DNA of 64,000 bases from JAIEPX01 sp963725255 (GTDB lineage Bacteria > Pseudomonadota > Gammaproteobacteria > JAIEPX01): positions 313,300 through 377,299 of the forward strand of contig CAVRXV010000004.1 in NCBI GenBank assembly GCA_963725255.1, written 5' to 3'. The notes under the pieces are model-generated. The model searched no databases, was not told the DNA's origin, and was given only the letters and a program-made list of their open reading frames with translations. The translations under genes and the position numbers were made by a program. This document shows, in pieces, positions 51,360 through 60,989 of this stretch; position 1 is the stretch's first letter; every line of letters begins with the position of its first letter.

Positions 51360-54300
51360 TTACTTTTTATGCGCTCCATTTTGGGTGTTTGATTGATTCA
51401 GTTGAGATAATTCTTGCTCAATATTTCTCATGTAGATTAATAATCTCGCGTTGAAATTGAATTTATCTGGGCTAAAAAAAGATGTGGCAGTGGTGTCAGC
51501 TTGAGTCGCTAGCTCAAATAATTCTACGACTTTGGCGAAAGTAGCATCGATTACGTCATCAGGTGGAATTGCATTAATATCGGCAAGATAATCATTAAGA
51601 ATATTTAAAATTTCATTGTGTTGAGAATCAAGTTTTCCTCTGTCTTCATAAAGAGAATAATCCTTTAGCACTCCATGAGCTTTAAATGCTTTAGTAAGAT
51701 TGGGCCAGATACTGGTTCCCGTTTCAACAACAGCATCCTTAAATGTTTTGAAATAACATCTAAATCGATCAATTACGAAAATGAGAACCAAATGTTTTAT
51801 GAGGGAAGGTTTTAATATTCTCATGAATCGTTTTTCGATCTCTAGTGTTTCGTCAAGAGGGCACAAGAATAATGCTGGATAAATGTCACGCAAATAATTT
51901 TGACTATCAACAGTTTTGTCGTCAATTTGACTGATCAATGTGGCTAAACAGTTTTTTTGTTCTTTTGAAAGTCGAGTTACAAATCTACCAACATGTTTTA
52001 AGGTTACTTTATTTGCGAGAGAAGGTGCCAAAGTTTGAATATGCTGTGGATAATTAACTAATGTTTCCATGCACTCATTAAAGTTTTCCGCTTTTATTTT
52101 GGGGTGGGTCAGTATCGCCGCAGCTGCTTTTAAGAACTCTTTATCGAGCACTAATTTTAAGGCTTCTGACCATTGTCTGCCTGCTAACGCAAAACCTATT
52201 TCAAATAGCAATAGTATTTTGTTTTCGCTGAAGTCTTTACGGAATGTGTTCTCTGAGAACTGTCTGCGCCTGCTGCGCCAATCATAATCTTTCTCCTCTT
52301 TTGAAGATTGATTAGGCTCGATATCTATGAATTCTTTTAAAAAGTCTCTAATAGTCTCTAGTGTATCATTGTTGAGATTATCTAATAGGATCTCAAACAT
52401 ACTAGTTCGGGCAGAATGATAATAATAATGTCTAGGGCCGCCAGGTTTTTTATTAAGAATGAAAACCAATGTGTTGATATCTTTTTTGTGGAGATAAAGT
52501 TTTACAAAATATGAAATTACCTTGGGAATGTCCCAACAATATAATGAAGTTGCAGTGTCATGATAATAATCTATAATCAGCCCTAAGGCATCATAAATGT
52601 TATGATTATCCACAGGTAGTAATTGATATTGATGGCAAAGTGAAAGTAGACGGGACTCAGCTAGTTGGGTGGTTTGTTTGTAAAGAGCAGAAATGAATAA
52701 ATAGCAAATAGCGGTTTTGATCTTATTCAAATCTATTGAGCCGAAATGAGCAGTATGTTGTTCTAAACAAGCAATGCTTTCAGCATGGCCAATTTCACGG
52801 GCAAAATGCAGAGCAACAAAGTGGCGAATTGGTGCAGCATCATCATTAATTTTTTCATCTAAAATTATTGCGTCACCTACTAGCTCAAAAAGTTGATTGC
52901 TCAGTGCATGATAAACCACGCCTTCAGCCGTAAGAGATGTATATTTAGCATTTTCAGGAAGCGCACCCGCCTGAATAAATAATCGAGCTGCTTCGACTTG
53001 CTTAGCTTTTAAAGCGCTAATTAAAGCAGACCCAAGAAGTGATTTGTTCATGAAAACTGCAGGATTTGTTACAAGTGCCATTGCACGTTTCCAGTAGTTG
53101 AAAGTTGTGCAGTAATTAAAAAATTCAACAGTCATCTCATGAAATTCAGGATTCATATGATGCAGAAATCCGAATTCACAGCCTTTTCTGTTGTTTGCAA
53201 CAATTGAGAAAAGTTCTTTTAGAGTTTTTTCATTAATAGTAGTAAACTCTTTCAAGCATAATTTAACAGTAATCCATTCGTGATTACGAGCGGCGCGAAG
53301 GAGCATTCGATCAAGGTCCATGTATTGAATTTGACGCGGATTGCCATGGTGTAGAAGATATTGATAAAGAAATTGATATCCTTTATGGGCCGATTCAATA
53401 TGATATTTTTCTGATCCTGTGGCTTGAATTAGATCTTTGGCAAGGTCAAATTGTTCTGCCAAAATAAGTTTGGCGATTATGGGGTCATTTTTTTTAAATA
53501 AGCAGGGGGAAAATGCTTTAAGTGCATCAAAGATTTTATTGCGTAAAGAGGGCTCAGTAGGGTGTCTTAATAATCGCATGAGCATCCGTGTATAGCCATT
53601 TTTCAGCATCACGTAGGCAATTGGTTCTCCCAAGCAAGTATCTAGTAATATTTTGGGTGTGATTTCAGGTAGGCCTAAGAGAAATTCAAAATCATTATTT
53701 CTATAATGTTCAATTCTGTCTTCCAGATCACAATAAATTCTGACGGATTCTGCTTCATCATTTTTTCTCATAGTATCAGTGTATTGTGTAATGTCGTGAT
53801 AAACTTGTGAGAAAAATCCGGAAATTTTGTTTTTACGAATATAGAAAATGATGGGAATTTTAAAATTCGGATTTACAGTGATATTATTTTTTTCAGCATA
53901 AGCTTTATAATGTTCGAGTATTTCCTGAGCAAAATCATAAGCCAGTAATCGAGCTTCGAGTGTGTCTGAACAAATAGTAACAACGCTTCGATACGGATTG
54001 AAACGAATTCGAGCCAATACCTCGTTAGTGCGAGGATTCGATTTTCTAGCTCTTTTATTTGCTCTTTTGAACTCTTCAACTTGTTCGGTAGTATATAAAC
54101 GTTCTTTTAACCAGGATAAATTACTTGCAGCGTGTTCAGCGGAATCGAAATCAAATATTCTGCCTACAGTTCCTGAGTCATCCGTTAGAAGCCTATTAAA
54201 AAGTGAATCGTCGGTGTGTGTTACGATACCGTATAATTTTTCATTTCGCTGATCTCGACTAAATCCAAAAGCCCGACTGAGTGCATTAGGATCTAAGAGG

Positions 54301-54830
54301 GTATTTGATTGTGCTTGTGAAAATCCCACTTTCTCTTTGGGCGAATACATTGGTTGTTTGTCTTCTCTTGATTTAATCATACCATCAGGTGCGATTAAAA
54401 ATGGTTTTCGTTGAGAAGGGCGTAAATTGTGAAGTCTTCGCGAGTTGTTTTCACCAGGAATGATTCCGAGAATAAATTGATAGCTAAAATCAAATTCATC
54501 AGCACGCAGCGTTTTTAACAAACAATTATCTAAATAAGCAGTTGTCAATTGGCCTTTTTCGCACATGGCTAATCGTTGATAATAAAAAAATTGCTCATCT
54601 GTTAAATGAACGGAGGCTCCATCAACTTTTGGAAACTCTGTATTTAATAGAGGTAAATGCTCTATCACGAAGTTAAGAAAGGATTGGGAAATGCTTGTAT
54701 TTTTGAATTGTAAGGTAACAGTATTCGGGCCGACACTATTGTCAGTACGACGGAAAGCTTTGAAAAAGTCCGTAAAAGTGGATTGAGGCTTTTTCATTCG
54801 TTCAGATGATTGTGCTATTCGAGATCTCAT
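51360..54830 (-). CDS. Giant helical-repeat protein, paralogue of 54834-58277; candidate effector
   Basis: 1156 residues, no signal peptide. The N-terminal 400 residues form a conserved domain I cannot name, with FTDFFKAFRRTDNSVGPNTV, RRLHNLRPSQRKPFLIAPDG and NEVLARIRFNPYRSVVTICS. The rest is a run of helical repeats of ankyrin-like style, such as AALVTNP..LLGSALISALKAKQVEAARLFIQAGALPE-type units. The neighbour at 54834-58277 is closely similar throughout, and the gene starts three bases after its stop codon, behind GGAGCG. It arose by tandem duplication. The large size, repeat structure and absence of export signal suit a Dot/Icm-type effector. Confidence 0.65.
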   Translation of the reverse strand: MRSRIAQSSERMKKPQSTFTDFFKAFRRTDNSVGPNTVTLQFKNTSISQSFLNFVIEHLPLLNTEFPKVDGASVHLTDEQFFYYQRLAMCEKGQLTTAYLDNCLLKTLRADEFDFSYQFILGIIPGENNSRRLHNLRPSQRKPFLIAPDGMIKSREDKQPMYSPKEKVGFSQAQSNTLLDPNALSRAFGFSRDQRNEKLYGIVTHTDDSLFNRLLTDDSGTVGRIFDFDSAEHAASNLSWLKERLYTTEQVEEFKRANKRARKSNPRTNEVLARIRFNPYRSVVTICSDTLEARLLAYDFAQEILEHYKAYAEKNNITVNPNFKIPIIFYIRKNKISGFFSQVYHDITQYTDTMRKNDEAESVRIYCDLEDRIEHYRNNDFEFLLGLPEITPKILLDTCLGEPIAYVMLKNGYTRMLMRLLRHPTEPSLRNKIFDALKAFSPCLFKKNDPIIAKLILAEQFDLAKDLIQATGSEKYHIESAHKGYQFLYQYLLHHGNPRQIQYMDLDRMLLRAARNHEWITVKLCLKEFTTINEKTLKELFSIVANNRKGCEFGFLHHMNPEFHEMTVEFFNYCTTFNYWKRAMALVTNPAVFMNKSLLGSALISALKAKQVEAARLFIQAGALPENAKYTSLTAEGVVYHALSNQLFELVGDAIILDEKINDDAAPIRHFVALHFAREIGHAESIACLEQHTAHFGSIDLNKIKTAICYLFISALYKQTTQLAESRLLSLCHQYQLLPVDNHNIYDALGLIIDYYHDTATSLYCWDIPKVISYFVKLYLHKKDINTLVFILNKKPGGPRHYYYHSARTSMFEILLDNLNNDTLETIRDFLKEFIDIEPNQSSKEEKDYDWRSRRRQFSENTFRKDFSENKILLLFEIGFALAGRQWSEALKLVLDKEFLKAAAAILTHPKIKAENFNECMETLVNYPQHIQTLAPSLANKVTLKHVGRFVTRLSKEQKNCLATLISQIDDKTVDSQNYLRDIYPALFLCPLDETLEIEKRFMRILKPSLIKHLVLIFVIDRFRCYFKTFKDAVVETGTSIWPNLTKAFKAHGVLKDYSLYEDRGKLDSQHNEILNILNDYLADINAIPPDDVIDATFAKVVELFELATQADTTATSFFSPDKFNFNARLLIYMRNIEQELSQLNQSNTQNGAHKK

Positions 54831-54833
54831 TAA

Positions 54834-57800
54834 TTACGCTCCAAACAGTAGGGTTTGTGATTGACTTAGGTTCGGAAGTTCTTGATCAATATTTCTCATA
54901 TAAGAGTATAATTTTGCATTGAAGTTGAATTTATCTGGCGCGAAAAACGATGCGGCAGTAATATCAGCTTGAGTTGCTAGGTCAAATAATTCTACGACTT
55001 TGGCGAAAGTAACTTCGATTACGTTATCAGGTGGAATTGCATTAATATTCGCAAGATAATGATCAAGAAGGTTTAAAATGTCGTAGTGTTGAGAATCAAA
55101 TTTTTTTCTGGGTTCATACTGAGTATAAGCAGTTAGCACTGGATGAACATTAAATGCGTTAGTTAGATTGGGCCAATTAGTGGTGCCCGTTTTAAAATCA
55201 GATTTCTTAAATGGTTTGAAATGACATCTAAATCGATCAACCACGAAGATGAGAACCAAATGTTTAATGAGAGAAGGTTTTATTAATCTCATGAAGTGTT
55301 TTTCGATCGCTAGTGTTTCATCAAAAGGGCAAAAGAAGAGCGCTGGATATATGTGCCACAAATGACTTTGAACATCAGCGGTTTTTTCGTCAACTTGATT
55401 GACCAATATGGCTAAACTATCTTTTTGTTCTTTTAAATTTTGAGTTGAAAATCTGCCAACATGTTTGAGTGTTACTCTGTTTGCAAGAAGAGGCGCTAAA
55501 GTTTTAATATACTGTGGGTAATAAACTAATGTTTCCATGCACTCATCAAAGTTTTCAGTTTTTATTTTGGCATGATTCAATATCACCGCAGCTGCCTTTA
55601 GAAATCCTTTATCGAGCACCAATTTCAAGGTGTTTGACCATTTTTGATCTGATATCACAAAATCTACTTTAAATAGCAATAATATTTTTTCTTCGCGGGA
55701 GTCTGTGTGGATAAGTGCGGCTTTGGTGCACTTTTTGTGTGTGTCGAACCAAGCGCAAACTTTCTTTAATTTTAACTCCGCATGAGGCTCATTTTCTATG
55801 ACTTCTTTAAATAAGATTCTAATAAGCTCTATTGTCTCATTAGTGATATTTTCTAATAGGTATGAAAATATATCATTTTGAGCAGCCATATAAAATAAAT
55901 GATCAGTCTTACGGAATTTATTATTGAGGATAAATAGCATTTTATCGATATCTTTCTTGGCCAGATAAAGTTTAATAAAATAGGTAATTACACCATCAAA
56001 GTCAAATAGTGTAATTTGGGTTATGACGTCGTGAAACTGATTAATAACTATTTCTAAGGCATCATAAATAGTATTATTATCCAATGGTAATAGTTGGTAT
56101 TGATGGCAAAGTGACAGTAGGCGAGATTCAGCTAATTGAGAATTATTATTGGAAAGGGCTTTAATGAATAAATAGCAGATAGTGGTTTTAATATTGTCCA
56201 AATTTAATGGGCCGAAATGACTATTATATTGTTCCAAACAAGCGATGCTATCAGCATGCCGCATTTCATAGGCTAAATGGAGCGTCACAAGGTGGCGAAT
56301 TTGTGCGGCATCATCATTGATTTTTTCATCTATAGTTATTGCCTCAGGTATCAGTTCAAAAAGTTGACTGCTTAGTGCGTGATAGACTACCCCTTCTATC
56401 ATAAGGTTATTAAATTTAAATTTTTCAGGAAGAGCACCCGCCTGAATAAATAATCGAGCAGCCTCAATATTCTTATTTTTTAAAGCTGCAATTAAGGCAG
56501 TGCCTAGAAGTGATTTGTTCGCGTAAATTGTAGGATTTGATACAAGCGCCATTACGCGTTTCCACTTTTTGTTGGATAAACAGAGCTTAAAAAATTCAAC
56601 GGCCATCTCATCAAATTCAGAATTTTTATGGTACAAAAATTCGGATTCACAGTATTTTCTGGAGTTTGCAGAAATTAAGAAAAGTTCTTTTAGGGTTTTT
56701 TCATTAATAGTCGTAAACTCTTTCAAGCATAATTTAACGGTAATCCATTCGTGATCACGAGCTGCGCAAAGGAGCATATTATCAAGATCCATGTAATGAA
56801 TTTGACGCGGATTGCCTCGGTGTAGAAGATACTGATAAAGAAATTGATATCCATCAAGAGCCGATTCAATACGAAATTTTTTTGATCCTGTGGCTTGTAT
56901 TAGATTTTCGGCAAGGTCAAATTGTTCGGCCAAAATAAGTTTGGCGATTATGGGGTCATTTTGTTTGAATAAGCGGGGGGAAAATGCTTTAAGTGCATCA
57001 AAGATTTTATTGCGTAGAGAGGGCTCAGTAGGAGGTCTTAATAATCGCATGAGCATCCGTGTATAGCCATTTTTCAGCATCACGTAGGCAAGTGGCTCTC
57101 CCAAGCAAGTATCCAGTAATATTTCGGGTGTGATTTCAGGCAGGCCTAAGAGAAATTCAAAATTATTCTTTCTATAATGTTCAATTCTGTCTTCCAGATC
57201 ACAATAAATTCTGACGGATTCTTCCTCATCACTTTTTCGCATTTGATCCGTGTATTGTTTGATATCGTGATAAACTTGTGAGAAAAATCCGGAAATTTTA
57301 TTTTTGCGGATATAGAAAATGATAGGAATTTGAAAATTGGGATTTACAATAATATTATTTTTTTCAGCGTAAGCTCTATAATGTTCGAGTAATTCTTGAG
57401 CAAAATCATAAGCCAGTAATCGAGCTTCGAGTGTGTCTGAACAAATAGTAACAACACTTCGATACGGATTGAAACGAATTCGGGCCAATACCTCGTTAGT
57501 TCGAGAATTGGCTTTTCTAGCACTTTTATTTGCTTTTTTGAACTCTTCAAATTGTTCGGTAGTATAGAGACGTTCTTTTAACCAGGATAAACTATTTAGA
57601 GCGTTGTCAGTCGAATCAAAATCAAAGATTCTACCTACAGTTCCCGAGTCATCCGTTAGTAGCCTAGTAAAAAGCGAATCGCTGGTGTGTGTCACGATAC
57701 CGTATAATTTATCATTTCGCTGATCTCGACTAAATCCAAAAGCGCGACTGAGTGCATTAGGATCTAACAAAGTATTTGATTGCGCTTGTGAAAATCCCAC

Positions 57801-58277
57801 TTTCTCTTTGGGTGAATACATCGGTTGTTTTTCTTCTCTTGATACAATCGTGCCATCTGGCGCAATTAAAAAAGGTTTTCGTTGAGAAGGGCGTAAATTA
57901 TGCAGTCTCCGCGAGTTGTTTTCACCAGGAATGATTCCGAGAATAAATTGATAGCTAAAATCGAATCTATCAGCACGCAGCGTCTTTAATAAACAATCTT
58001 CTAGGTAATCGGTAGTCAATTGCCCGCCTTCACACATAGCTAATCGTTGACAATAGAAAAATTGCTCCCCTGTTAAATGAACAGCGGCGCCATCAACTTT
58101 TGGAAACTCAGTATTTAATAGGGGTAAACGCTCTATCACGAAGTTAAGAAAGGAATGGGAAATGCTTGTATTTTTGAATTGTAGGGTAACAGTATTCGGG
58201 CCGATACTATTGTCAGTACGACGGGAAGCTTTGAAAAAGTCCGTAAAAGTGAATTGGTGGGCTGTTCGAACTCTCAT
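54834..58277 (-). CDS. Giant helical-repeat protein, upstream tandem paralogue; candidate effector
   Basis: 1147 residues. Same architecture as the protein at 51360-54830: N-terminal FTDFFKASRRTDNSIGPNTV, RRLHNLRPSQRKPFLIAPDG, NEVLARIRFNPYRSVVTICS, then helical repeats. The N-terminal 400 residues are the best conserved and the C-terminal half has diverged more. No signal peptide, no membrane segment. It is the first gene of a two-gene unit; the 340-base upstream region should contain the promoter. Function unknown; host-cell targeting is inferred. Confidence 0.65.
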   Translation of the reverse strand: MRVRTAHQFTFTDFFKASRRTDNSIGPNTVTLQFKNTSISHSFLNFVIERLPLLNTEFPKVDGAAVHLTGEQFFYCQRLAMCEGGQLTTDYLEDCLLKTLRADRFDFSYQFILGIIPGENNSRRLHNLRPSQRKPFLIAPDGTIVSREEKQPMYSPKEKVGFSQAQSNTLLDPNALSRAFGFSRDQRNDKLYGIVTHTSDSLFTRLLTDDSGTVGRIFDFDSTDNALNSLSWLKERLYTTEQFEEFKKANKSARKANSRTNEVLARIRFNPYRSVVTICSDTLEARLLAYDFAQELLEHYRAYAEKNNIIVNPNFQIPIIFYIRKNKISGFFSQVYHDIKQYTDQMRKSDEEESVRIYCDLEDRIEHYRKNNFEFLLGLPEITPEILLDTCLGEPLAYVMLKNGYTRMLMRLLRPPTEPSLRNKIFDALKAFSPRLFKQNDPIIAKLILAEQFDLAENLIQATGSKKFRIESALDGYQFLYQYLLHRGNPRQIHYMDLDNMLLCAARDHEWITVKLCLKEFTTINEKTLKELFLISANSRKYCESEFLYHKNSEFDEMAVEFFKLCLSNKKWKRVMALVSNPTIYANKSLLGTALIAALKNKNIEAARLFIQAGALPEKFKFNNLMIEGVVYHALSSQLFELIPEAITIDEKINDDAAQIRHLVTLHLAYEMRHADSIACLEQYNSHFGPLNLDNIKTTICYLFIKALSNNNSQLAESRLLSLCHQYQLLPLDNNTIYDALEIVINQFHDVITQITLFDFDGVITYFIKLYLAKKDIDKMLFILNNKFRKTDHLFYMAAQNDIFSYLLENITNETIELIRILFKEVIENEPHAELKLKKVCAWFDTHKKCTKAALIHTDSREEKILLLFKVDFVISDQKWSNTLKLVLDKGFLKAAAVILNHAKIKTENFDECMETLVYYPQYIKTLAPLLANRVTLKHVGRFSTQNLKEQKDSLAILVNQVDEKTADVQSHLWHIYPALFFCPFDETLAIEKHFMRLIKPSLIKHLVLIFVVDRFRCHFKPFKKSDFKTGTTNWPNLTNAFNVHPVLTAYTQYEPRKKFDSQHYDILNLLDHYLANINAIPPDNVIEVTFAKVVELFDLATQADITAASFFAPDKFNFNAKLYSYMRNIDQELPNLSQSQTLLFGA

Positions 58278-58617
58278 TTATAATGCCTATTTGATTATAT
58301 TTAATGCTATTTATACCATAATATGTAGTAATTATCAATGGTATATCATACTGGAAGTGCTATCTTGACCTGATTATGGTGGATCATTCAAGGCTTAATC
58401 CCGTTATTATTCTTATGAATTCGTCAAATGGAGACTTGACCCCCTGAGACGAAAAGTCAGTGATTTCTCACGCGATAAAGTGGAATTAAATTACGACGTA
58501 CTGTATTGACGGAAGAAAGGTGGATAGATACTGTGCAAATTGCAGATTTTGATATTTAAAAATCAGCATTAGAACTCCAATGATAGGAAGAATTAATTTT
58601 TTAGAAGGGAATTTTCT
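58278..58617. other. Intergenic region with possible divergent promoters
   Basis: 340 bases between the giant gene and the small LuxR gene. No credible gene. On the plus strand TTGACG (58506-58511) and TACTGT (58529-58534) with a 17-base spacer are a weak promoter candidate for the LuxR gene. GACTTGACCCCCTGAGACG (58434-58452) resembles half of the GGGGTCA palindrome ends seen elsewhere in the window. Confidence 0.4.
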
Positions 58618-59007
58618 ATGAATAAAACGCGTAGTTATTGGCAGGGGATTCTTGATGAAGTATTAAATAAAGGAAATATTAATTATGCATTTCTTTATAC
58701 TAATTTAGGCCCAGAAGATCGAGATGCGCTAGGGCAGAATGCTCGAGATCCCAAGCGTGAGCGAATTTATTTAAATGGAGAATTTTCTGGAATTTATCTT
58801 ACACCACGTGAGAGTGATTGTTTGTGTGCATTAGCGAGTGGAAGAACAGTAAAAACTGTTGCGCGTGAATTAAAGTTATCGCATCGAACGGTTGAATTTT
58901 ATTTAAAAAATCTCAAAGCAAAATTTGGTTGTTCAAATAAAGGCGAATTGCTCGCTTTAGTTGCCGAAGCTGATTTGATCACATTTTTAGAATCTACCGA
59001 AAATTAG
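58618..59007 (+). CDS. Small LuxR-type transcriptional regulator
   Basis: 129 residues. A 55-residue N-terminal region without a recognised sensor fold precedes a complete LuxR/GerE helix-turn-helix: LTPRESDCLCALASGRTVKT then LSHRTVEFYLKNLKAKFGC. This is related to the regulators at 1-114 and 1374-2129. AAGGGA precedes the ATG. Its target and signal are unknown. It is transcribed toward the tRNA-tuf operon and is followed by a strong hairpin at 59057. Confidence 0.82.
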   Translation: MNKTRSYWQGILDEVLNKGNINYAFLYTNLGPEDRDALGQNARDPKRERIYLNGEFSGIYLTPRESDCLCALASGRTVKTVARELKLSHRTVEFYLKNLKAKFGCSNKGELLALVAEADLITFLESTEN

Positions 59008-59056
59008 AGATTAAAATCAATACCCCGGAGAAGAGCTTCCTTTCACGATGAGGGGT

Positions 59057-59090
59057 TTTAGGGGAGAGAATTGTGATTCTCTCCCCTAAA
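59057..59090. repeat. Perfect 34-bp palindrome between the LuxR gene and the tRNA operon
   Basis: TTTAGGGGAGAGAAT and ATTCTCTCCCCTAAA form a perfect 15-bp stem with a TGTG loop. It lies 50 bases after the LuxR stop codon. A weak TATATAAAA follows rather than a T-run, so it is an imperfect terminator candidate. Confidence 0.7.
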
Positions 59091-59101
59091 TATATAAAAG
59101 G

Positions 59102-59188
59102 AAGCATCTCCCGCTTTTAAAATCAATACCCCTGAAAAATGCATTGAGAGACAAAAAAACACCCAAAATCCTTAAGCGGGAGATGCTT
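59102..59188. repeat. Spaced 15-bp inverted repeat upstream of the tRNA promoter
   Basis: AAGCATCTCCCGCTT (59102-59116) is exactly inverted as AAGCGGGAGATGCTT (59174-59188), 57 bases apart. The interval also contains TTAAAATCAATACCCC, which repeats 59011-59026 directly. The arms end 10 bases before the -35 of the tRNA operon. They may be a terminator/antiterminator stem or traces of a mobile element. Confidence 0.55.
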
Positions 59189-59198
59189 GTCTTATTTA

Positions 59199-59227
59199 TT
59201 GACTTTTCAAGTGCGCTGCGTGAGAAT
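59199..59227 (+). promoter_or_regulatory. Promoter of the tRNA-tuf operon
   Basis: TTGACT (59199-59204) and GAGAAT (59222-59227) with a 17-base spacer containing GTGCGCTGCG. Transcription would start near 59234, eight or nine bases before tRNA-Tyr. The -10 matches four of six bases. Confidence 0.5.
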
Positions 59228-59242
59228 CGAATGCTTTATTTC

Positions 59243-59327
59243 GGAGGGGTTCCCGAGTGGTTAAAGGGACCAGACTGTAAATCTGGCGGCTCTGCCTTCG
59301 TAGGTTCAAATCCTACCCCCTCCACCA
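59243..59327 (+). tRNA. tRNA-Tyr (GTA)
   Basis: 85 bases including encoded CCA. Acceptor GGAGGGG pairs with CCCCTCC. Anticodon GTA at 59277-59279, long type II variable arm, GGTTCAAATCC in the T arm. First gene of the tRNA-tuf operon. Confidence 0.97.
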
Positions 59328-59364
59328 ATTTTTTCTGCGGTTTGTGGAGTTGTGTGTCAGAACT

Positions 59365-59438
59365 GCGGGTGTAGTTCAATGGTAGAACTTCAGCCTTCCA
59401 AGCTGATAGCGTGGGTTCGATTCCCATCACCCGCTCCA
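59365..59438 (+). tRNA. tRNA-Gly (TCC)
   Basis: 74 bases with CCA encoded. Acceptor GCGGGTG pairs with CACCCGC, anticodon TCC at 59397-59399, T arm GGTTCGATTCC. Second tRNA of the operon, as in E. coli and Pseudomonas. Confidence 0.97.
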
Positions 59439-59466
59439 ATAGGTTAGGCTCTGACGACGGGCTATT

Positions 59467-59541
<75 letters not shown>

Positions 59542-59583
59542 ATTGAGAGTCATTAATAATTTGTTCAGTAGAGGAGAAACCAG

Positions 59584-60773
59584 ATGGGAAAAGAAACTTT
59601 GAACGGACCCTTCCCCACGTCAACGTGGGTACGATAGGTCACGTGGACCACGGTAAGACGACATTAACCGCGGCGTTAACGAAATGTTTGGCTGATTTAG
59701 GTCAGGCGGAATTTACGTCGTATGACAATATCGACAAAGCGCCGGAAGAACGCGCACGGGGTATTACGATCTCAACAGCCCACGTTGAATACTCATCGAA
59801 GAAACGTCACTATGCGCACGTGGACTGCCCAGGTCACGCGGACTATGTCAAGAACATGATTACCGGTGCGGCGCAGATGGACGGAGCGATTTTGGTGGTG
59901 AGCGCAGCGGATGGCCCGATGCCTCAGACACGTGAGCACATTCTGTTGGCGCGCCAGGTGGGTGTACCGTACATCGTCGTGTTCTTGAACAAAGCGGACA
60001 TGGTTGACGATCCAGAATTATTAGAATTGGTCGAGATGGAAATTCGTGACTTATTGAATAAGTACGATTTTCCTGGTGATACCACACCGATTGTTGTGGG
60101 ATCTGCTTTCAAAGCATTGCAAGGTGATACCAGTGAAATTGGTGTACCTGCAGTATTGAAGCTGGTTGAAACATTGGATGAATACATTCCTGTGCCAGAG
60201 CGTGCAGTGGATCTACCCTTCTTGATGCCGATAGAAGACGTGTTCTCAATCTCAGGTCGAGGCACCGTGGTAACGGGCCGTATCGAACGAGGCAAGGTGA
60301 AAGTTGGTGATGAAATTGAAATTGTAGGCTTGAAAGATACGATCAAGACGACCTGTACTGGTGTAGAAATGTTCCGCAAATTGCTGAACGAAGGACAGGC
60401 AGGGGATAACGTTGGTGTGTTGTTACGTGGTACGAAGAGAGAAGAAGTAGACCGCGGACAAGTGTTGGCAAAACCGGGTAGTATCAAGCCGCATGCTAAG
60501 TTTGAAGCGGAAGTATACGTATTGACGAAAGAAGAAGGTGGACGTCATACGCCATTTTTCAAAGGGTACCGCCCACAGTTTTACTTCCGAACGACGGACG
60601 TAACGGGAGAGTGCGTATTGCCAGATGGAGTAGAGATGGTAATGCCTGGAGATAACATCAAGATGAACGTGACATTGATATGTCCGATTGCGATGGAAGA
60701 AGGGTTACGTTTTGCTATTCGTGAAGGTGGTCGTACCGTAGGTGCGGGTGTCGTTGCGAAAATTACCGCATAA
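59584..60773 (+). CDS. tuf: Elongation factor Tu, with an apparent one-base deletion near codon 6
   Basis: EF-Tu carries aminoacyl-tRNA to the ribosome. The body is intact: GTIGHVDHGKTTLTAALTKC is the P-loop, DCPGHADYVKNM and FLNKADMV are the GTP-binding motifs, and the protein ends VGAGVVAKITA. The ATG at 59584 follows AGGAG and starts M-G-K-E-T, but the frame then stops at codon 18. The downstream frame continues upstream as E-R-T-L-P-H-V-N-V-G to 59601, and only one T is missing (ACT-TT-GAA instead of ACT-TTT-GAA at 59596-59603). Without a frameshift only a product from GTG at 59625 lacking the first 14 residues is possible, and that GTG has no ribosome-binding site. A sequencing error is likely; if real, a second tuf copy would be needed. 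Confidence 0.9.
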
Positions 60774-60792
60774 ACTTTTCCTGTAAATTAAT

Positions 60793-60838
60793 GCTTGCTG
60801 ACACTGCACATTTAGTGTAGTGTTGGCGGCTATTTTTT
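60793..60838 (+). terminator. Possible terminator after tuf
   Basis: GCTGACACT pairs with AGTGTTGGC, with inner CAC/GTG pairing, followed by GGCTATTTTTTGAG. The stem is imperfect. It separates tuf from tRNA-Trp and secE. Confidence 0.45.
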
Positions 60839-60875
60839 GAGATTGTGGTTGCAACCTGGATATTGCATGGATAAT

Positions 60876-60951
60876 AGGTCAGTAGCTCAATTGGCAGAGC
60901 GGCGGTCTCCAAAACCGCAGGTTGGGGGTTCGATTCCCTCCTGGCCTGCCA
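60876..60951 (+). tRNA. tRNA-Trp (CCA)
   Basis: 76 bases with CCA encoded. Acceptor AGGTCAG pairs with CTGGCCT (one G-T), anticodon CCA at 60909-60911, T arm GGTTCGATTCC. Its place between tuf and secE is usual in gammaproteobacteria. Confidence 0.97.
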
Positions 60952-60989
60952 GTAAATAAAGTGTGAAAATTTGTGGGTGTGCGGTAAAA

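Noticed and set aside
59625..59627. GTG as the true start of tuf
   Set aside because: It would remove the conserved first 14 residues of EF-Tu and has no ribosome-binding site, whereas the ATG at 59584 has AGGAG and the normal first codons; a frameshift explains the data better.
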